Below, piece after piece: positions 8,251 to 17,783 of a DNA stretch of 59,428 nucleotides; within the stretch, counting starts at the first letter, position 1; the number at the start of each line of letters is the position of its first letter. The notes beneath the pieces were generated by a model. It worked only from the letters and a program-made list of their open reading frames with translations. It was not told the DNA's origin and did no database searches. The position numbers were made by a program, and so were the translations under genes. The DNA is from a virus. Where the stretch lies: the IMG/VR virus record IMGVR_UViG_3300025127_000036, positions 1 through 59,428 of that record; one strand, 5' to 3'.

Positions 8251-8597
8251 CCATAAGATATAAAAACCAAGGTTTTGTACAAACTAATACAAATAAAACA
8301 ACAGTGTTGACGTGCCCAACTGATGCAACTTTAATTGTTAAAAGTATTTATTGTGCAAACAATGATGCATCATCAGCAATTTTAGTACACATGAATATAA
8401 AAGACTCTTCTGATTCTAATACAGAATATGAATTTTTTAGAGATGATGTTGGAGCAAAGTCACAAGTTAATGCTTCACCGCAAGGTTTAAACTTAGAAGC
8501 AGGAGATGCAATCACCGTTCAAGCAGGTACAGGAAGTAACAAAATACAAGGTTTAATTAGTTACGCACAAATAGATAGATCACAAGAAAATGGCTAA
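8247..8597 (+). CDS. Small beta-sandwich virion protein
   Basis: A 116-aa protein (MTIRYKNQGFVQ, then VKSIYCANNDAS, LNLEAGDAITVQAG). The arrangement of a cysteine-containing strand, a variable loop and an L-x-L-E-x-GD-x-I-x(V/A) strand matches the other small virion protein at 58467-58793 and weakly those at 49936 and 50268. I interpret this as a repeated small beta-sandwich fold used as a virion spike or decoration. Starts in an ATGA overlap. Confidence 0.5.
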   Translation: MTIRYKNQGFVQTNTNKTTVLTCPTDATLIVKSIYCANNDASSAILVHMNIKDSSDSNTEYEFFRDDVGAKSQVNASPQGLNLEAGDAITVQAGTGSNKIQGLISYAQIDRSQENG

Positions 8598-8724
8598 ACG
8601 TAAATTTGTAAATTTTACACCAAGACCGAAACCTAGAAAACGTCCACGTAGACATAAAAAAAAGCTTTCAAAGGATGAGAAAAGAAGTTATAAGAAATAC
8701 AACAGACAAGGAAGGCCTCAATGA
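8590..8724 (+). CDS. Very basic 44-aa protein
   Basis: About half the residues are Lys or Arg (MAKRKFVNFTPRPKPRKRPR, then RHKKKLS, KKYNRQGRPQ). It overlaps the upstream gene by 8 nt and the downstream gene by 4 nt (ATGA), which supports translation. The composition suggests nucleic-acid binding or charge neutralisation of packaged DNA. I recognise near-identical small proteins from marine phages without an assigned function. Confidence 0.6.
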   Translation: MAKRKFVNFTPRPKPRKRPRRHKKKLSKDEKRSYKKYNRQGRPQ

Positions 8725-8924
8725 AATTTAATTTTGACGGTAAAGAATATGATTCTGACAAATTATCAGACAATGGTAAAATTTGTTTAGCAAGATTGCA
8801 AAACATAAAAACAAAGAAAGATAGTCTTACATTAGAGTTTAGTGAATTGAATGTTATAGAAAAACACTACGCTGATGAATTAAGAAAAAATTTACCAAAA
8901 GAAGATAAGGAAAAACAACAATGA
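8721..8924 (+). CDS. Small helical protein, DUF6447-like (tentative)
   Basis: A 67-aa protein. N-terminal MKFNFDGKEYDSDKLSDNGK is a short beta-hairpin followed by an extended helix (ARLQNIKTKKDSLTLEFSEL) and a charged tail. The FDGKEYDxDKLSD start resembles small cyanophage and marine phage proteins annotated as DUF6447; this is recall, not a search. ATGA overlaps on both sides show tight operon packing. Function unknown. Confidence 0.5.
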   Translation: MKFNFDGKEYDSDKLSDNGKICLARLQNIKTKKDSLTLEFSELNVIEKHYADELRKNLPKEDKEKQQ

Positions 8925-9136
8925 ATTACGTTATAGTAGATGGTAAACAAGTTCCAGTAATTCCTGCAAAATCAAAAGAGGAAGTTTCTAACAAAAGAAC
9001 AGGACAGAAATATGAATCTAAACAGGAATTTGATAATGATGTAGCTAATCCTGAGACAGATACAGTTGCTGAGGATTTAAGAGTTGATCATACAATAACT
9101 GTTGCATCACTAGTCGTTGCTGGCGATACCCAATAA
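8921..9136 (+). CDS. Small hypothetical protein
   Basis: A 71-aa acidic protein (MNYVIVDGKQVPVIPAKS, then GQKYESKQEFDND) with a C-terminal HTITVASLVVAGDTQ. It overlaps upstream by 4 nt and downstream by 1 nt, so it belongs to the same transcription unit as the glycosyltransferases. No domain recognised. The conserved-looking RTGQKYES-x2-E region suggests a small folded domain. Confidence 0.5.
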   Translation: MNYVIVDGKQVPVIPAKSKEEVSNKRTGQKYESKQEFDNDVANPETDTVAEDLRVDHTITVASLVVAGDTQ

Positions 9137-10071
9137 TGGAACCTCAAGGCGGTACTGAGTTACAACATGCTTTTTTAGAAAAGTATGTAGACAAAGATTT
9201 ACTTAGTAATTTTCAAATATGCACATCCATACCTGGTAAGGTGCCTTTAGTAAAAGATAAAATAAATATACTTTGGCAAAAAAATTCTTACGATCAAGCA
9301 AACCTACAAGATTTTTTTAAAAATAAAAAAAGACATAATGAATATGATTGGTATGTTTTTAATTCACATTGGACATACGAAAAGTTTAGATTTTTTTTTG
9401 ATATACCTACAGAAAAATCTGTTGTCATAAAAAATGGTGTAACAAATTTTCCAAAAATAAAACCTTACAAAAAAAGTGATCCTGTCAGATTATTATTTCA
9501 CCCTACTCCATGGCGAGGATTGAATGTTATTTTAGGCGCCATGCAATATATCAAAGATCCAAATATTACTTTAGATGTTTACTCAAGCTGCGATGTTTAT
9601 GGTTCTGAGTTTAGAGATGCGCATCATAATGATTTTGTTGAGTTATTTGATCAAGCAAAGAAATTACCTAATGTAAATTATATAGGATATAAACCAAACC
9701 AATATATTTTAGATCACATTACAGATTATCAAATATTTGCCTACCCAAGTATATTTGAAGAAACGTTTTGTATATCTGCGGTTGAGGCAATGTCTGCGGG
9801 TCTGTATACAATTGTAACTAATTTTGGTGCATTGTTTGAAACTTGTTCTGAATGGCCAATATATGTAAACTATGAAAAAGATTACAAAAATTTATCTTAT
9901 GCCTTTGCTCACGCAATACAAATAGCAGCTTCACAACTTCATGAACCTTCAATACAAGAACATTTGCAAGATCAACAAAATTTTTATAAAAAGTTTTACA
10001 GTTGGGAAAAGAAATCAAATGAGTGGACTAAATTTTTAAAAGGAGCTCTAGATGCAAGACCAAGACCCTAG
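9136..10071 (+). CDS. Family 4-like glycosyltransferase
   Basis: A 311-aa protein with the organisation of a GT-B (GT4) glycosyltransferase. The N-terminal GGTELQHAFL is the donor/acceptor-side Gly loop, VIKNGV is the typical interdomain motif, and the C-terminal E209-x7-E217 sits in FEETFCISAVEAMSAGL. It would transfer a sugar from a nucleotide-sugar donor. It is co-transcribed with tail genes and a second glycosyltransferase, so the target may be a virion protein, modified DNA or a host surface glycan. It is shorter than bacterial GT4 enzymes (about 350-400 aa) at the N-terminus. Confidence 0.75.
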   Translation: MEPQGGTELQHAFLEKYVDKDLLSNFQICTSIPGKVPLVKDKINILWQKNSYDQANLQDFFKNKKRHNEYDWYVFNSHWTYEKFRFFFDIPTEKSVVIKNGVTNFPKIKPYKKSDPVRLLFHPTPWRGLNVILGAMQYIKDPNITLDVYSSCDVYGSEFRDAHHNDFVELFDQAKKLPNVNYIGYKPNQYILDHITDYQIFAYPSIFEETFCISAVEAMSAGLYTIVTNFGALFETCSEWPIYVNYEKDYKNLSYAFAHAIQIAASQLHEPSIQEHLQDQQNFYKKFYSWEKKSNEWTKFLKGALDARPRP

Positions 10072-10849
10072 TAAGCCTATATGGGTTCAAAAGGCTGAAG
10101 ACATACATTTATTTATTGGAACACCTGTGCACAGTGATTGTTCTATTCATTATGCACAAGCATTGATAGAATTACAAAAAGCTTGTTACCATAAAAGAGT
10201 TAAAATAGAATTTAGTTTAGTAAAATCATCTTTAGTTACACAAGGAAGAAATTTATGTGTTGCTGCTTTTCTTGACTCTAAAGCTACACATTTGTTATTT
10301 GTAGATTCTGATATAGATTTTAAATCGCAATCAATATTTAAAATGATTGCAAAAGATAAAGATGTCATATCCATACCTTACCCTCTTAAAAATTTTGATT
10401 GGGAGAAGGGTTTTGATAAATTCAAAAACAAAAAAATAGAATCACCCAAAGATTTAGCACAGGCATTTAATCAATACCCAATGAAGGTAGCAGAGCCTGA
10501 TAATATAACAGTCAATAATGGTGTTATTGAAGTCACTCATAGCCCTACAGGATGCATGCTTATTAAGCGTAGTGTGCTTGAAAAGATGATAGAAAAATAT
10601 CCACATTTGTTAGTAAAACAAAAGACAATAATTAACGGTGAGTTGGTGGATAGGACCAATCTTTATAACTTTTTTGATACATTATTTGACCCTGATACTA
10701 ACACATATCATGGTGAAGATTTTGCTTTTTGTAAACGATGGAGGGATATAGGTGGTAAGTGCCATGCCTATATTAATGATGAAATCAGTCATATTGGCGA
10801 GCATCGATATATTGGATGTTTTGGCGATGAGTTGATACTAACTGAGTAA
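10052..10849 (+). CDS. GT-A-type glycosyltransferase (DxD)
   Basis: A 265-aa protein starting at an ATG after AAAGGAG and overlapping the previous gene by 20 nt. It has a GT-A-like N-terminus (LFIGTPVHSDCSIHYAQAL), a QGRNLCVAAFL helix and the metal-binding FVDSDIDF (D85, D87, D89). It also has VTHSPTGCMLIKRSVLEKM and GEDFAFCKRW, typical of phage and algal-virus GT-A enzymes. It probably acts in series with the GT4-like enzyme upstream. Acceptor unknown. Confidence 0.75.
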   Translation: MQDQDPSKPIWVQKAEDIHLFIGTPVHSDCSIHYAQALIELQKACYHKRVKIEFSLVKSSLVTQGRNLCVAAFLDSKATHLLFVDSDIDFKSQSIFKMIAKDKDVISIPYPLKNFDWEKGFDKFKNKKIESPKDLAQAFNQYPMKVAEPDNITVNNGVIEVTHSPTGCMLIKRSVLEKMIEKYPHLLVKQKTIINGELVDRTNLYNFFDTLFDPDTNTYHGEDFAFCKRWRDIGGKCHAYINDEISHIGEHRYIGCFGDELILTE

Positions 10850-10892
10850 AATGGTAATATTTAACTTTTAGATCTAAGGAGAAAATATTTAA

Positions 10893-11885
10893 ATGCTACA
10901 ATTCTTACCTTATGCATTAGCAGCCTACGGTGGATACAAAGGATACAGAGAAGCTAAAGATGCTGGAGCTTCTGGTCTTGGTAGATTAGCGGGAGGAGCT
11001 ATAGGCGCCACATTAGGTTATTATGGTGGGCAAGCAGGATTAAAAGGCGGTGCAAAATTAGGAATACCAGGTTTTCAAACAGGACTAGATAAATTTGGAG
11101 GCACAATAACGGGATCGATTCCTACATTTACTAATTTACCTATTGTTCAAAACATACCTTTTGTTGGTGCAAACCAATCTAAAGGAATATCAGACTTAGG
11201 GAATTTTTTTACAAGACAACGTGTTGAAAATGGAAAAATTATTAAGGGTGAAAGACAAATAGATCCTATGAAAGCAGGGTTAGGTATTGGTGCATTAACA
11301 TATTTATCTGGTGCGTTTGATCCTCAAGATACAGATATTTTTTCACCGACTTACAATCTAGGTGTAGCAGATTTACAAGAGAAAAGAGATTTTAGATATA
11401 TAGATCCAGTCACTGGAGAAGAAAAAGTTTATGAAAAACTTTACATACCAGAAGCTGATCCAAAAAATAGAGGCGATGCACAGATGGGTAATATAGCAAT
11501 TGAGAGAACAACATTTAAAGCAAAGACCGGAGGTTTAGCTGAGATAAGAAAATTTAACGAAGGTGGTATAAATTATCTACCTTCGAAAGTTTCACACGAT
11601 GAAAACGATGCAAATAATTATGTTAGAGCACGTGGTTATGTTGAAGATGGATCAGGAAATGGTGATAAAGATGAAGATACGATGTTAGCACAATTAGCTG
11701 ATGGAGAATTTGTAACAAGAGCTGATGGTGTTTTAGGTGCAGGAATAATAAATGGCGGTAATCCAAACAGCATAAAAGATATGCGTGAAAAAGGTGCAGC
11801 TTATTTTTACGATCAACAAAGAAAATACAAAAGAGTTTTTGATTTATTAAAGGAGTCACATGGCCTCGACAAGAAAAAAAATTAA
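10893..11885 (+). CDS. Virion-associated protein with Gly-rich helix and LADGEFV motif
   Basis: A 330-aa protein. The N-terminus has Gly/Ala-rich, membrane-seeking helices (AAYGGYKGYREAKDAGASG; GGAIGATLGYYGG). The C-terminus has KTGGLAEIRKFNEGG and TMLAQLADGEFVTRADGVLG, a motif I associate with the C-termini of tail or internal virion proteins in marine phages. It follows a 43-nt gap containing AAGGAG and begins the ejection-protein block. It may be a small internal virion protein that inserts in the host envelope. Function is not established. Confidence 0.45.
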   Translation: MLQFLPYALAAYGGYKGYREAKDAGASGLGRLAGGAIGATLGYYGGQAGLKGGAKLGIPGFQTGLDKFGGTITGSIPTFTNLPIVQNIPFVGANQSKGISDLGNFFTRQRVENGKIIKGERQIDPMKAGLGIGALTYLSGAFDPQDTDIFSPTYNLGVADLQEKRDFRYIDPVTGEEKVYEKLYIPEADPKNRGDAQMGNIAIERTTFKAKTGGLAEIRKFNEGGINYLPSKVSHDENDANNYVRARGYVEDGSGNGDKDEDTMLAQLADGEFVTRADGVLGAGIINGGNPNSIKDMREKGAAYFYDQQRKYKRVFDLLKESHGLDKKKN

Positions 11886-12324
11886 GCCTCTTGTAAATGT
11901 CATTCCTGTAGAGCCAACTGACATTGATAAATTTTGGCCACTCGCAGAGTTTATGGTAAAGCAGGCTTTAAATTATTCGGGTAAATATGCTGAGCCTAAA
12001 CATATATTTGATATGTTAAAAAAAGATATGATGCAATGTTGGATATTTTTTGGGTCAGATGAAATGGAAGAAAATAAAGTTTTTGGTATAGGTGTAACAA
12101 GAATTACAGAGATGCCAAACTACAGTCAGTTGGAGGTAATTATCTGCACTGGAAAAAGAAGAGAACTATGGGAAAATCAATTTGTTAAATCAATAACACA
12201 ATTTGCAAAAGTAAATAAATGTAAAAGAATGAGTATTTGGGCCAGACCCGGATGGGAAAAAGTTTCCAAAAAATGGGGATGGGAAAAGAAACACGTACAA
12301 TTGGAGAAATGGTTAGATAAATGA
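11860..12324 (+). CDS. GNAT-fold acetyltransferase-like phage protein
   Basis: A 154-aa protein. It has an N-terminal IDKFWPLAEFMVKQAL helix, a central strand with KVFGIGVTRITEMPN and QLEVIICTG, and a closing RPGWEKVSKKWGWEKKHVQL, which together look like the GNAT fold. Comparable proteins sit next to the ejection proteins in T7-like podoviruses (T7 gp13 neighbourhood), where they may act structurally rather than enzymatically. No clear Q/RxxGxG/A acetyl-CoA loop is visible, so catalysis is doubtful. Confidence 0.5.
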   Translation: MASTRKKIKPLVNVIPVEPTDIDKFWPLAEFMVKQALNYSGKYAEPKHIFDMLKKDMMQCWIFFGSDEMEENKVFGIGVTRITEMPNYSQLEVIICTGKRRELWENQFVKSITQFAKVNKCKRMSIWARPGWEKVSKKWGWEKKHVQLEKWLDK

Positions 12325-13160
12325 GTTTATTTGGAGGAAAACCTAAGGCGCCTTCTATGCCTGCTTCATCTACACAAATTGTTAGAGAAGCACCAGGTAT
12401 AGAAGAAAGAAAAATTGAATTAATGGATATTGCAAGACAGATTGCACAGCAACCTGTCAGTTTACCCGATATTCAAATAGCTGGTTTAGGAGCTTTAGAG
12501 CAACAGGGAATTAGACAAGCAGGAAGAACAGGAGTTGGATCACAAGCAGTTAGACAAGGTATTAGTGCTGCTCAACAAGCCGCTGCCCCAATAGGAGCTG
12601 CTCAGATACAACAATTTTTAAATCCGTTTCAATCCTATGTGACTGGCGAGATAGCAAGACAGGGACAGATGGCTCAAAACCAACTTGCTGCACAGGCAGC
12701 AAGATCAGGAGCATTCGGTGGTGGAAGAGAAGGAGTACAACAAGCTGAGCTTCAGGGGAGAACTTTAGAAGCTATGGGTAGAGCACAACAATCAGGATTT
12801 AATACTGCATTGCAAGCTGCACAAAATCAACAAAGAACTGGATTACTTGCGGGACAACAACTTGGACAATTAGGTCAGTTAGAACAACAAATGTCTCAAT
12901 CAGATTTACAACAATTGATGGCAGCTGGAGGTATTCAAAGAGAGTTAGCACAAAGAACTCTTGATGCACAAAGAGCAACGCAACTACAAAGATCCTTTGA
13001 ACCTTTCCAAAGAGCTGAATTCTTAAAAAATATTTATGCTGCAGGGCCTACAACTCAATCACAGATAACAATGGCCACCGCACCACAAGCTAATCCTTTA
13101 GCTCAATCTATTGGTACTGGTTTAGGGGCGTTTCAAGCATTTTCAGGTGTACAGGGATAA
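12321..13160 (+). CDS. Probable DNA-ejection / internal virion protein (small)
   Basis: A 279-aa Gln- and Ala-rich protein predicted to be almost entirely helical. NPFQSYVTGEIARQGQMAQN and LAAQAARSGAFGGGREGVQQ form a signature found in small ejection proteins of P22-like and marine podoviruses. It overlaps the previous gene by 4 nt and is followed by two larger internal-virion candidates. Together they could form the trans-envelope channel for DNA delivery (inference from context). Confidence 0.6.
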   Translation: MSLFGGKPKAPSMPASSTQIVREAPGIEERKIELMDIARQIAQQPVSLPDIQIAGLGALEQQGIRQAGRTGVGSQAVRQGISAAQQAAAPIGAAQIQQFLNPFQSYVTGEIARQGQMAQNQLAAQAARSGAFGGGREGVQQAELQGRTLEAMGRAQQSGFNTALQAAQNQQRTGLLAGQQLGQLGQLEQQMSQSDLQQLMAAGGIQRELAQRTLDAQRATQLQRSFEPFQRAEFLKNIYAAGPTTQSQITMATAPQANPLAQSIGTGLGAFQAFSGVQG

Positions 13161-13164
13161 CTAA

Positions 13165-14493
13165 ATGAATAAGGTATTAATGAGACCTTTGTTTAGAAAA
13201 GCTTATCTTGCAAGGGAAAAAACTGCGAACGTTAAAAAATTTAAAGTAGGTGGATTTTCTCAAACTGAAAGAAGAAATTTATTACTCACCCCTATAACTT
13301 CTGCATTATTACAAGCTAAAACTATGCCGGGAGAAAGTCAGTTAAGTTCTTTGGCAAGAGCTTTTGGTAAAGGTATTCAACCAATACCTAATATAGCAAT
13401 GAATATAAAACAAATAGACGATGCAGCTAGAGCTAAAGAACAAGATAAAATATCTAAAACAAAAGAGGTTTTAGATACAACAACAAACAACGTAGTTTTT
13501 AAAACTGAGTTTGATATTCAAAATGAAGTAAAAGCTGATAACACTCCAAGATATGTACCAGTGCCGAGCAAAGAGTCTCAGATAAAACCAATGAGAGTTT
13601 TTGATTTAAAAGAGGGGGTTAAAACTTTTGTAAACCCTAATGATGTTTTAACAACCAAATATACGGTAAATGATGAAGAAAAATTAAGATATGCTCCAGT
13701 TGGAGATGAAGATTCTTTAGTAAAGGCTTATAAAAAATTAGATACTGGTGAGTTTAACACAAGCGCAGGTTATTTTAAAAAGTCAGAGGTGTTGGCAAAT
13801 CCTGAATTATTTAAACCTATAGAGGGTAATATAGAGATGATGTTAAAAATGAAAGATATAGACAGGATGAAAAAAATAAAATCTGAGGCAGATGGATCTA
13901 TGGTAGCTGCAAATGCGGCTGCTAAAACAATACGTACCATTGAGAACGATATCGCTAAAGGAGCATTTACGGGTAACGCAGCAGACCTAACTAGCATAAT
14001 TACAGGCACAACAGGTTTTGTAGAACAATTTATTAATAGAGAAAAGAAAACTAATATGCAAGTTTTTAACTCTGAGTATAATGCAACAAAAAGAGAAATT
14101 GATGCTATTTTATCAGGCAGAAAGACAGTTAATGAAAGAGTTACAAGATTTTTAAAGGCAGCTGAAACTCAAGGTTTGAAAACTTCTGTAATTAATTTAG
14201 CTTATTTAATTGCTAAAGCTAGAGAACCTGGAGGCAGATTTAGTGTACCTGACATTGAATTAGCTTTATCTTCTATAGGTCAAAGTTCTAATAAAATTAG
14301 TTTTTTAGCAGGATTAAAAAGAACTGGAGAAGAAATTACAAGAAACGCAATAGATCAGTATAAATTAGCGTATAATGTTTTAGATGAAGATATTCCAAAT
14401 AAATATAGGGATTTAATAGATAATTATAATTATTTTGGTGGTTATCAAATAAATAAAGATGATGACGTAATGCCAGGTAGTTTAAATTTTTAG
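13165..14493 (+). CDS. Probable internal virion / ejection protein (medium)
   Basis: A 442-aa, mainly helical protein. The N-terminus is basic (MNKVLMRPLFRKAYL). The middle has MRVFDLKEGVKTFVNPNDVL, and the C-terminal half has long helices (TIRTIENDIAKGAFTGNAAD; GFVEQFINREKK; ISFLAGLKRTGEEI). Position and composition fit the second member of a three-protein ejection set. It could instead be a peptidoglycan-interacting virion protein, though no hydrolase motif is visible. Confidence 0.5.
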   Translation: MNKVLMRPLFRKAYLAREKTANVKKFKVGGFSQTERRNLLLTPITSALLQAKTMPGESQLSSLARAFGKGIQPIPNIAMNIKQIDDAARAKEQDKISKTKEVLDTTTNNVVFKTEFDIQNEVKADNTPRYVPVPSKESQIKPMRVFDLKEGVKTFVNPNDVLTTKYTVNDEEKLRYAPVGDEDSLVKAYKKLDTGEFNTSAGYFKKSEVLANPELFKPIEGNIEMMLKMKDIDRMKKIKSEADGSMVAANAAAKTIRTIENDIAKGAFTGNAADLTSIITGTTGFVEQFINREKKTNMQVFNSEYNATKREIDAILSGRKTVNERVTRFLKAAETQGLKTSVINLAYLIAKAREPGGRFSVPDIELALSSIGQSSNKISFLAGLKRTGEEITRNAIDQYKLAYNVLDEDIPNKYRDLIDNYNYFGGYQINKDDDVMPGSLNF

Positions 14494-14501
14494 GATTAAA
14501 A

Positions 14502-17500
14502 ATGGCCTTACTAAAAGCTGCAAATGTTGATGAATATAGACAAATGTACGGTGAAGCTCTCGCTGAAAGAGAGAAAGAATTAGGTAAAGAGATTACAGAT
14601 GAAATGCTTACTGAGGCAATTTACAAAAAATTATCAGGAAAAGCAGATATAGATTATTATTCTTTTTATAAAGCTTTTAATCCACAAGGTAAATATTCTA
14701 ATCTTGCAACATATAGAACTGAAATAGAAGATAATGAATCAAATGATACTGATATAATCAATCAAGCTTATGAGGAATTACAAGCAAACGGAAAAGTAAG
14801 ATTTAAAGATTTTGTAAATGTATTTGCTCCAAAAGATTTTAATAAGGATAAATATTTAGAGGATTTAACTTTTTCTTTTGATGTACCAAAAATACCGGAC
14901 ACCGAATACTCTATAAAAGAAATAGCCGAAATGAGAGGTATTAACCCGGAGACAGATGTTAATTTGTCAGAGGTAGGGTTTGCTCAAGCTTTGGCTAGAG
15001 ACGATGAAGATAAAGCTTTAGCTGCGAAAACTGTTTTAAGTAATTATTTTAATCAAGATGTTCCAATTCGATATGGTCAAGAAACAGAAGAATTAGAATT
15101 TTTAAATCCACAATCAGGAAAGTATGAATTAGTAAATGCCTATGGTTTAGACTCTGGAGATTTAGCTAAGTTTGGAACTTATGGATTATTTATAGTTCCA
15201 GAAATTATTGCCACTACTTTTGCGGCAGGAACCACAGGGCCAACAGGAGCTGTAATAACATCTGCAGCATCCTCGGCAATATTAGAAACAGCTAGACTTG
15301 CTTTAGGAAATGAATTGTATGGCATAAATAAAACAGAAAAGGGATTTACTGATTATTTGAAAAATGAAGGAAAAGATATGGCAGTTTTAAATGCTGCTTT
15401 AACACAAGCGGGAATTACAATACCTAAACTATATAGAATGGTAAAGGATCTCAGAAGATTTGGTAAAATTAATGCATCAGAGTTTGGCGGTAAAATAAAA
15501 GACGCTGAGCAAGCCAATAAATTAATGATGGAGATAAACGATAGATTAGTACAACTTGGCGAAAAAAGAAAATTAAAATTTACTTTAGGTCAAGCTAGTG
15601 ATGATCCGGAACTTCTTGCTTTACAAAATGCCTACGAGTCAAATCCAAAATATGGTGTAAAAGGCACATTTGATGAATTTAACAAGGAACAAGCAGAAGC
15701 ATTAGATGTTTATATGAATTTAATGTCAGATCAATATAATTTTACAAGTTTATCTGGAAAAAACAATATAGCAGCAGATGAGTTAGGGGAGTTAATTCAA
15801 GAGACAATAGTAAAAAGATTAAGTCCTAAACAAAAAAAACTTACAGCTAATCTAGAAGCAGCACAAACGGATTTGACTGATGCCATAATAAAATTTCCTG
15901 ATGGTAGTGCTAAAGAAGCAGGAGATAGAATAAGAAGTGTTATTGACGATCTATATGATGATTTTGAAGAGTCATATTCAAAAAAATATACAGCTTTGTT
16001 TGAGACAGGTAAGGGTCGAAAAATAAACACTGATATTATTAGAAGTGCTGTAAAGGATTTAAACAAAAGACAAAGAGAAACGTTATTTAAAAAATATCCA
16101 AGTATAAAAACTTTTTTTAAATTACCCAAAGGTTCTAAAGTTAACATAAATACATTAAAAAATACTTTAAGTGATTTAAGAAGGTTTGACAGGGAGATTC
16201 AAAAAGGGATAGTGCCAGTAGAAGGTTCTCCTGTTGAGGGTTCAGTTTCAAAATTAATAGGATCTATAAAAGATCAATTTGCTCAAGACTTAGGCACGGA
16301 TGATGTTTGGTATAGAGAGTTTTTAAAATTGGATAAAGCTTATAAGAAAAACAAAGATTTATATAGAGGAACAATCGCTAAAATTATTGCAACTAAAAAT
16401 GGTAGACCAGTTATTGCGGGTGAAGATGTTTTCAAACAGACTTTCAAAAAAGGAGCTGGCCAAATAACCAGAATTGATGATGTTTATAATATTTTAAAGA
16501 AAAGACCAAGTTTAATAACAGATTACAAAAATCAAATATTAGGAGCTTACAAACAAGCTGTAGACCCTAACAATACAGGAAAAGTAAATTTGGTTGCGCA
16601 TCAGAGATTTTTAAATGATTATTCATATGCTTTAGAAAAGTTTTTTGGTGGTAAAGCAGGTGCAAAAAAACTTGAAACGATCGGTGCTTTAGCAAAAAAT
16701 GTTGAAGCTGCAACATTAAAAAGAGATAAAATAATGAAGCAATTAGGTAAATCCACTGAGGGTAAAATTGAGGCTATGGATCCAGATAAAATATTTCAGT
16801 TTTTGTATAACAATAAATCGCCTACAACTTTGAATAAAGTAATGACTATAATTCGACAAGATAAAGATTTATTAAATGCATTTCAAACTGTAGCCAAAGA
16901 TGATTTGTTATTTAAGGTTACAGACAATAGAGGTAAACTTAATTTTAATAATTTTGCAAATTATTTAAAAAATAATAAACAAATTTTAGATAGGACTTTT
17001 TCTGACAATCCTCAATTTATTTTAGATTTAGGAAGAATGAGAGATGCTTTAGAAATAACTACTAGAACATCAACACAGAAAACAATAGGTAAAGCTGAAA
17101 CTGCATTAAATGATATTATAAGAGCGAGACTTGGTCAATTTACAGTTGCCGGTAGAACGTTTACTGCTTTGAAAAAGATTGTAAGATCAGATGTTGATAG
17201 ACAATTAGCTGAAATAATTACAGATCCAAAAAGACTTAAAGAACTTTTAGATTTAAAAAATGTTCCAAAAGATTCAAAATTGGCAAAACAAACAATAACA
17301 AGATTATTTGGTTATTATATTTTTGATGAAAAATTCTTTGAAGACGATCAGTACACTCCTACTATGATTGATATAGTAGATGCACAACAAATCAATCAAG
17401 CTTCTAGACAAGGATCTCCAATTCAAGAAGAGCAACCTACCGAAGAAATAATTCAAACAACTGCTTTACCACAAAATGCACCAATGCCTAGAACAACTGG

Positions 17501-17591
17501 TTTAGAGGGAATTCAAGCTAGGCAAAATTACGAGTCTTTGTTTCCAGATGATACAATAGGTGCAGCTTTAGCTAAAAGAGGTATGTCATAA
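14502..17591 (+). CDS. Giant internal virion / ejection protein
   Basis: At 1029 aa this is the longest protein in the window. It is mainly helical with one hydrophobic segment at about residues 225-265 (FIVPEIIATTFAAG, then TGPTGAVITSAASSAIL) that could insert in a membrane. The following region is charged coiled coil (residues about 330-900). The C-terminus is Pro/Gln-rich. It ends in TAATG with a small membrane-protein gene. Length and place parallel T7 gp16 or P22 gp16/gp20-type DNA injection proteins. No transglycosylase motif recognised. Confidence 0.55.
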   Translation: MALLKAANVDEYRQMYGEALAEREKELGKEITDEMLTEAIYKKLSGKADIDYYSFYKAFNPQGKYSNLATYRTEIEDNESNDTDIINQAYEELQANGKVRFKDFVNVFAPKDFNKDKYLEDLTFSFDVPKIPDTEYSIKEIAEMRGINPETDVNLSEVGFAQALARDDEDKALAAKTVLSNYFNQDVPIRYGQETEELEFLNPQSGKYELVNAYGLDSGDLAKFGTYGLFIVPEIIATTFAAGTTGPTGAVITSAASSAILETARLALGNELYGINKTEKGFTDYLKNEGKDMAVLNAALTQAGITIPKLYRMVKDLRRFGKINASEFGGKIKDAEQANKLMMEINDRLVQLGEKRKLKFTLGQASDDPELLALQNAYESNPKYGVKGTFDEFNKEQAEALDVYMNLMSDQYNFTSLSGKNNIAADELGELIQETIVKRLSPKQKKLTANLEAAQTDLTDAIIKFPDGSAKEAGDRIRSVIDDLYDDFEESYSKKYTALFETGKGRKINTDIIRSAVKDLNKRQRETLFKKYPSIKTFFKLPKGSKVNINTLKNTLSDLRRFDREIQKGIVPVEGSPVEGSVSKLIGSIKDQFAQDLGTDDVWYREFLKLDKAYKKNKDLYRGTIAKIIATKNGRPVIAGEDVFKQTFKKGAGQITRIDDVYNILKKRPSLITDYKNQILGAYKQAVDPNNTGKVNLVAHQRFLNDYSYALEKFFGGKAGAKKLETIGALAKNVEAATLKRDKIMKQLGKSTEGKIEAMDPDKIFQFLYNNKSPTTLNKVMTIIRQDKDLLNAFQTVAKDDLLFKVTDNRGKLNFNNFANYLKNNKQILDRTFSDNPQFILDLGRMRDALEITTRTSTQKTIGKAETALNDIIRARLGQFTVAGRTFTALKKIVRSDVDRQLAEIITDPKRLKELLDLKNVPKDSKLAKQTITRLFGYYIFDEKFFEDDQYTPTMIDIVDAQQINQASRQGSPIQEEQPTEEIIQTTALPQNAPMPRTTGLEGIQARQNYESLFPDDTIGAALAKRGMS

Positions 17592-17782
17592 TGAGTAAAA
17601 CAGCTTTAGATAGAATAGAATCTCATGAAAAACTTTGCAGAATAATGCAAAAACAAACACATGATAGAATATTTAAAATTGAGCAATCTATTTCAAGAAT
17701 AGAAAGAATATTAATTGGTTGTGCAGGTGGTTTATTAGCTGGCATGGCATGGATAATATTTGAATTAATTACGAGGTTATAA
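17591..17782 (+). CDS. Small membrane protein, XhlA/holin-like
   Basis: A 63-aa protein with an N-terminal amphipathic helix (DRIESHEKLCRIMQKQTHDR), a helix ending SISRIERIL and one transmembrane segment (LIGCAGGLLAGMAWIIFEL). The topology of a helix plus one C-terminal TM resembles XhlA-type haemolysin/holin proteins. Starts in TAATG overlap. It is either a holin-class lysis protein or a membrane anchor for the ejection machinery; a second holin candidate is at 44436. Confidence 0.5.
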   Translation: MSKTALDRIESHEKLCRIMQKQTHDRIFKIEQSISRIERILIGCAGGLLAGMAWIIFELITRL

Positions 17783-17783
17783 A

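Noticed and set aside
14502-17591. Tape-measure protein of a long-tailed phage
   Set aside because: No tail tube, sheath or tail-terminator genes are visible, and its neighbours look like ejection proteins, so an internal virion protein is more likely.
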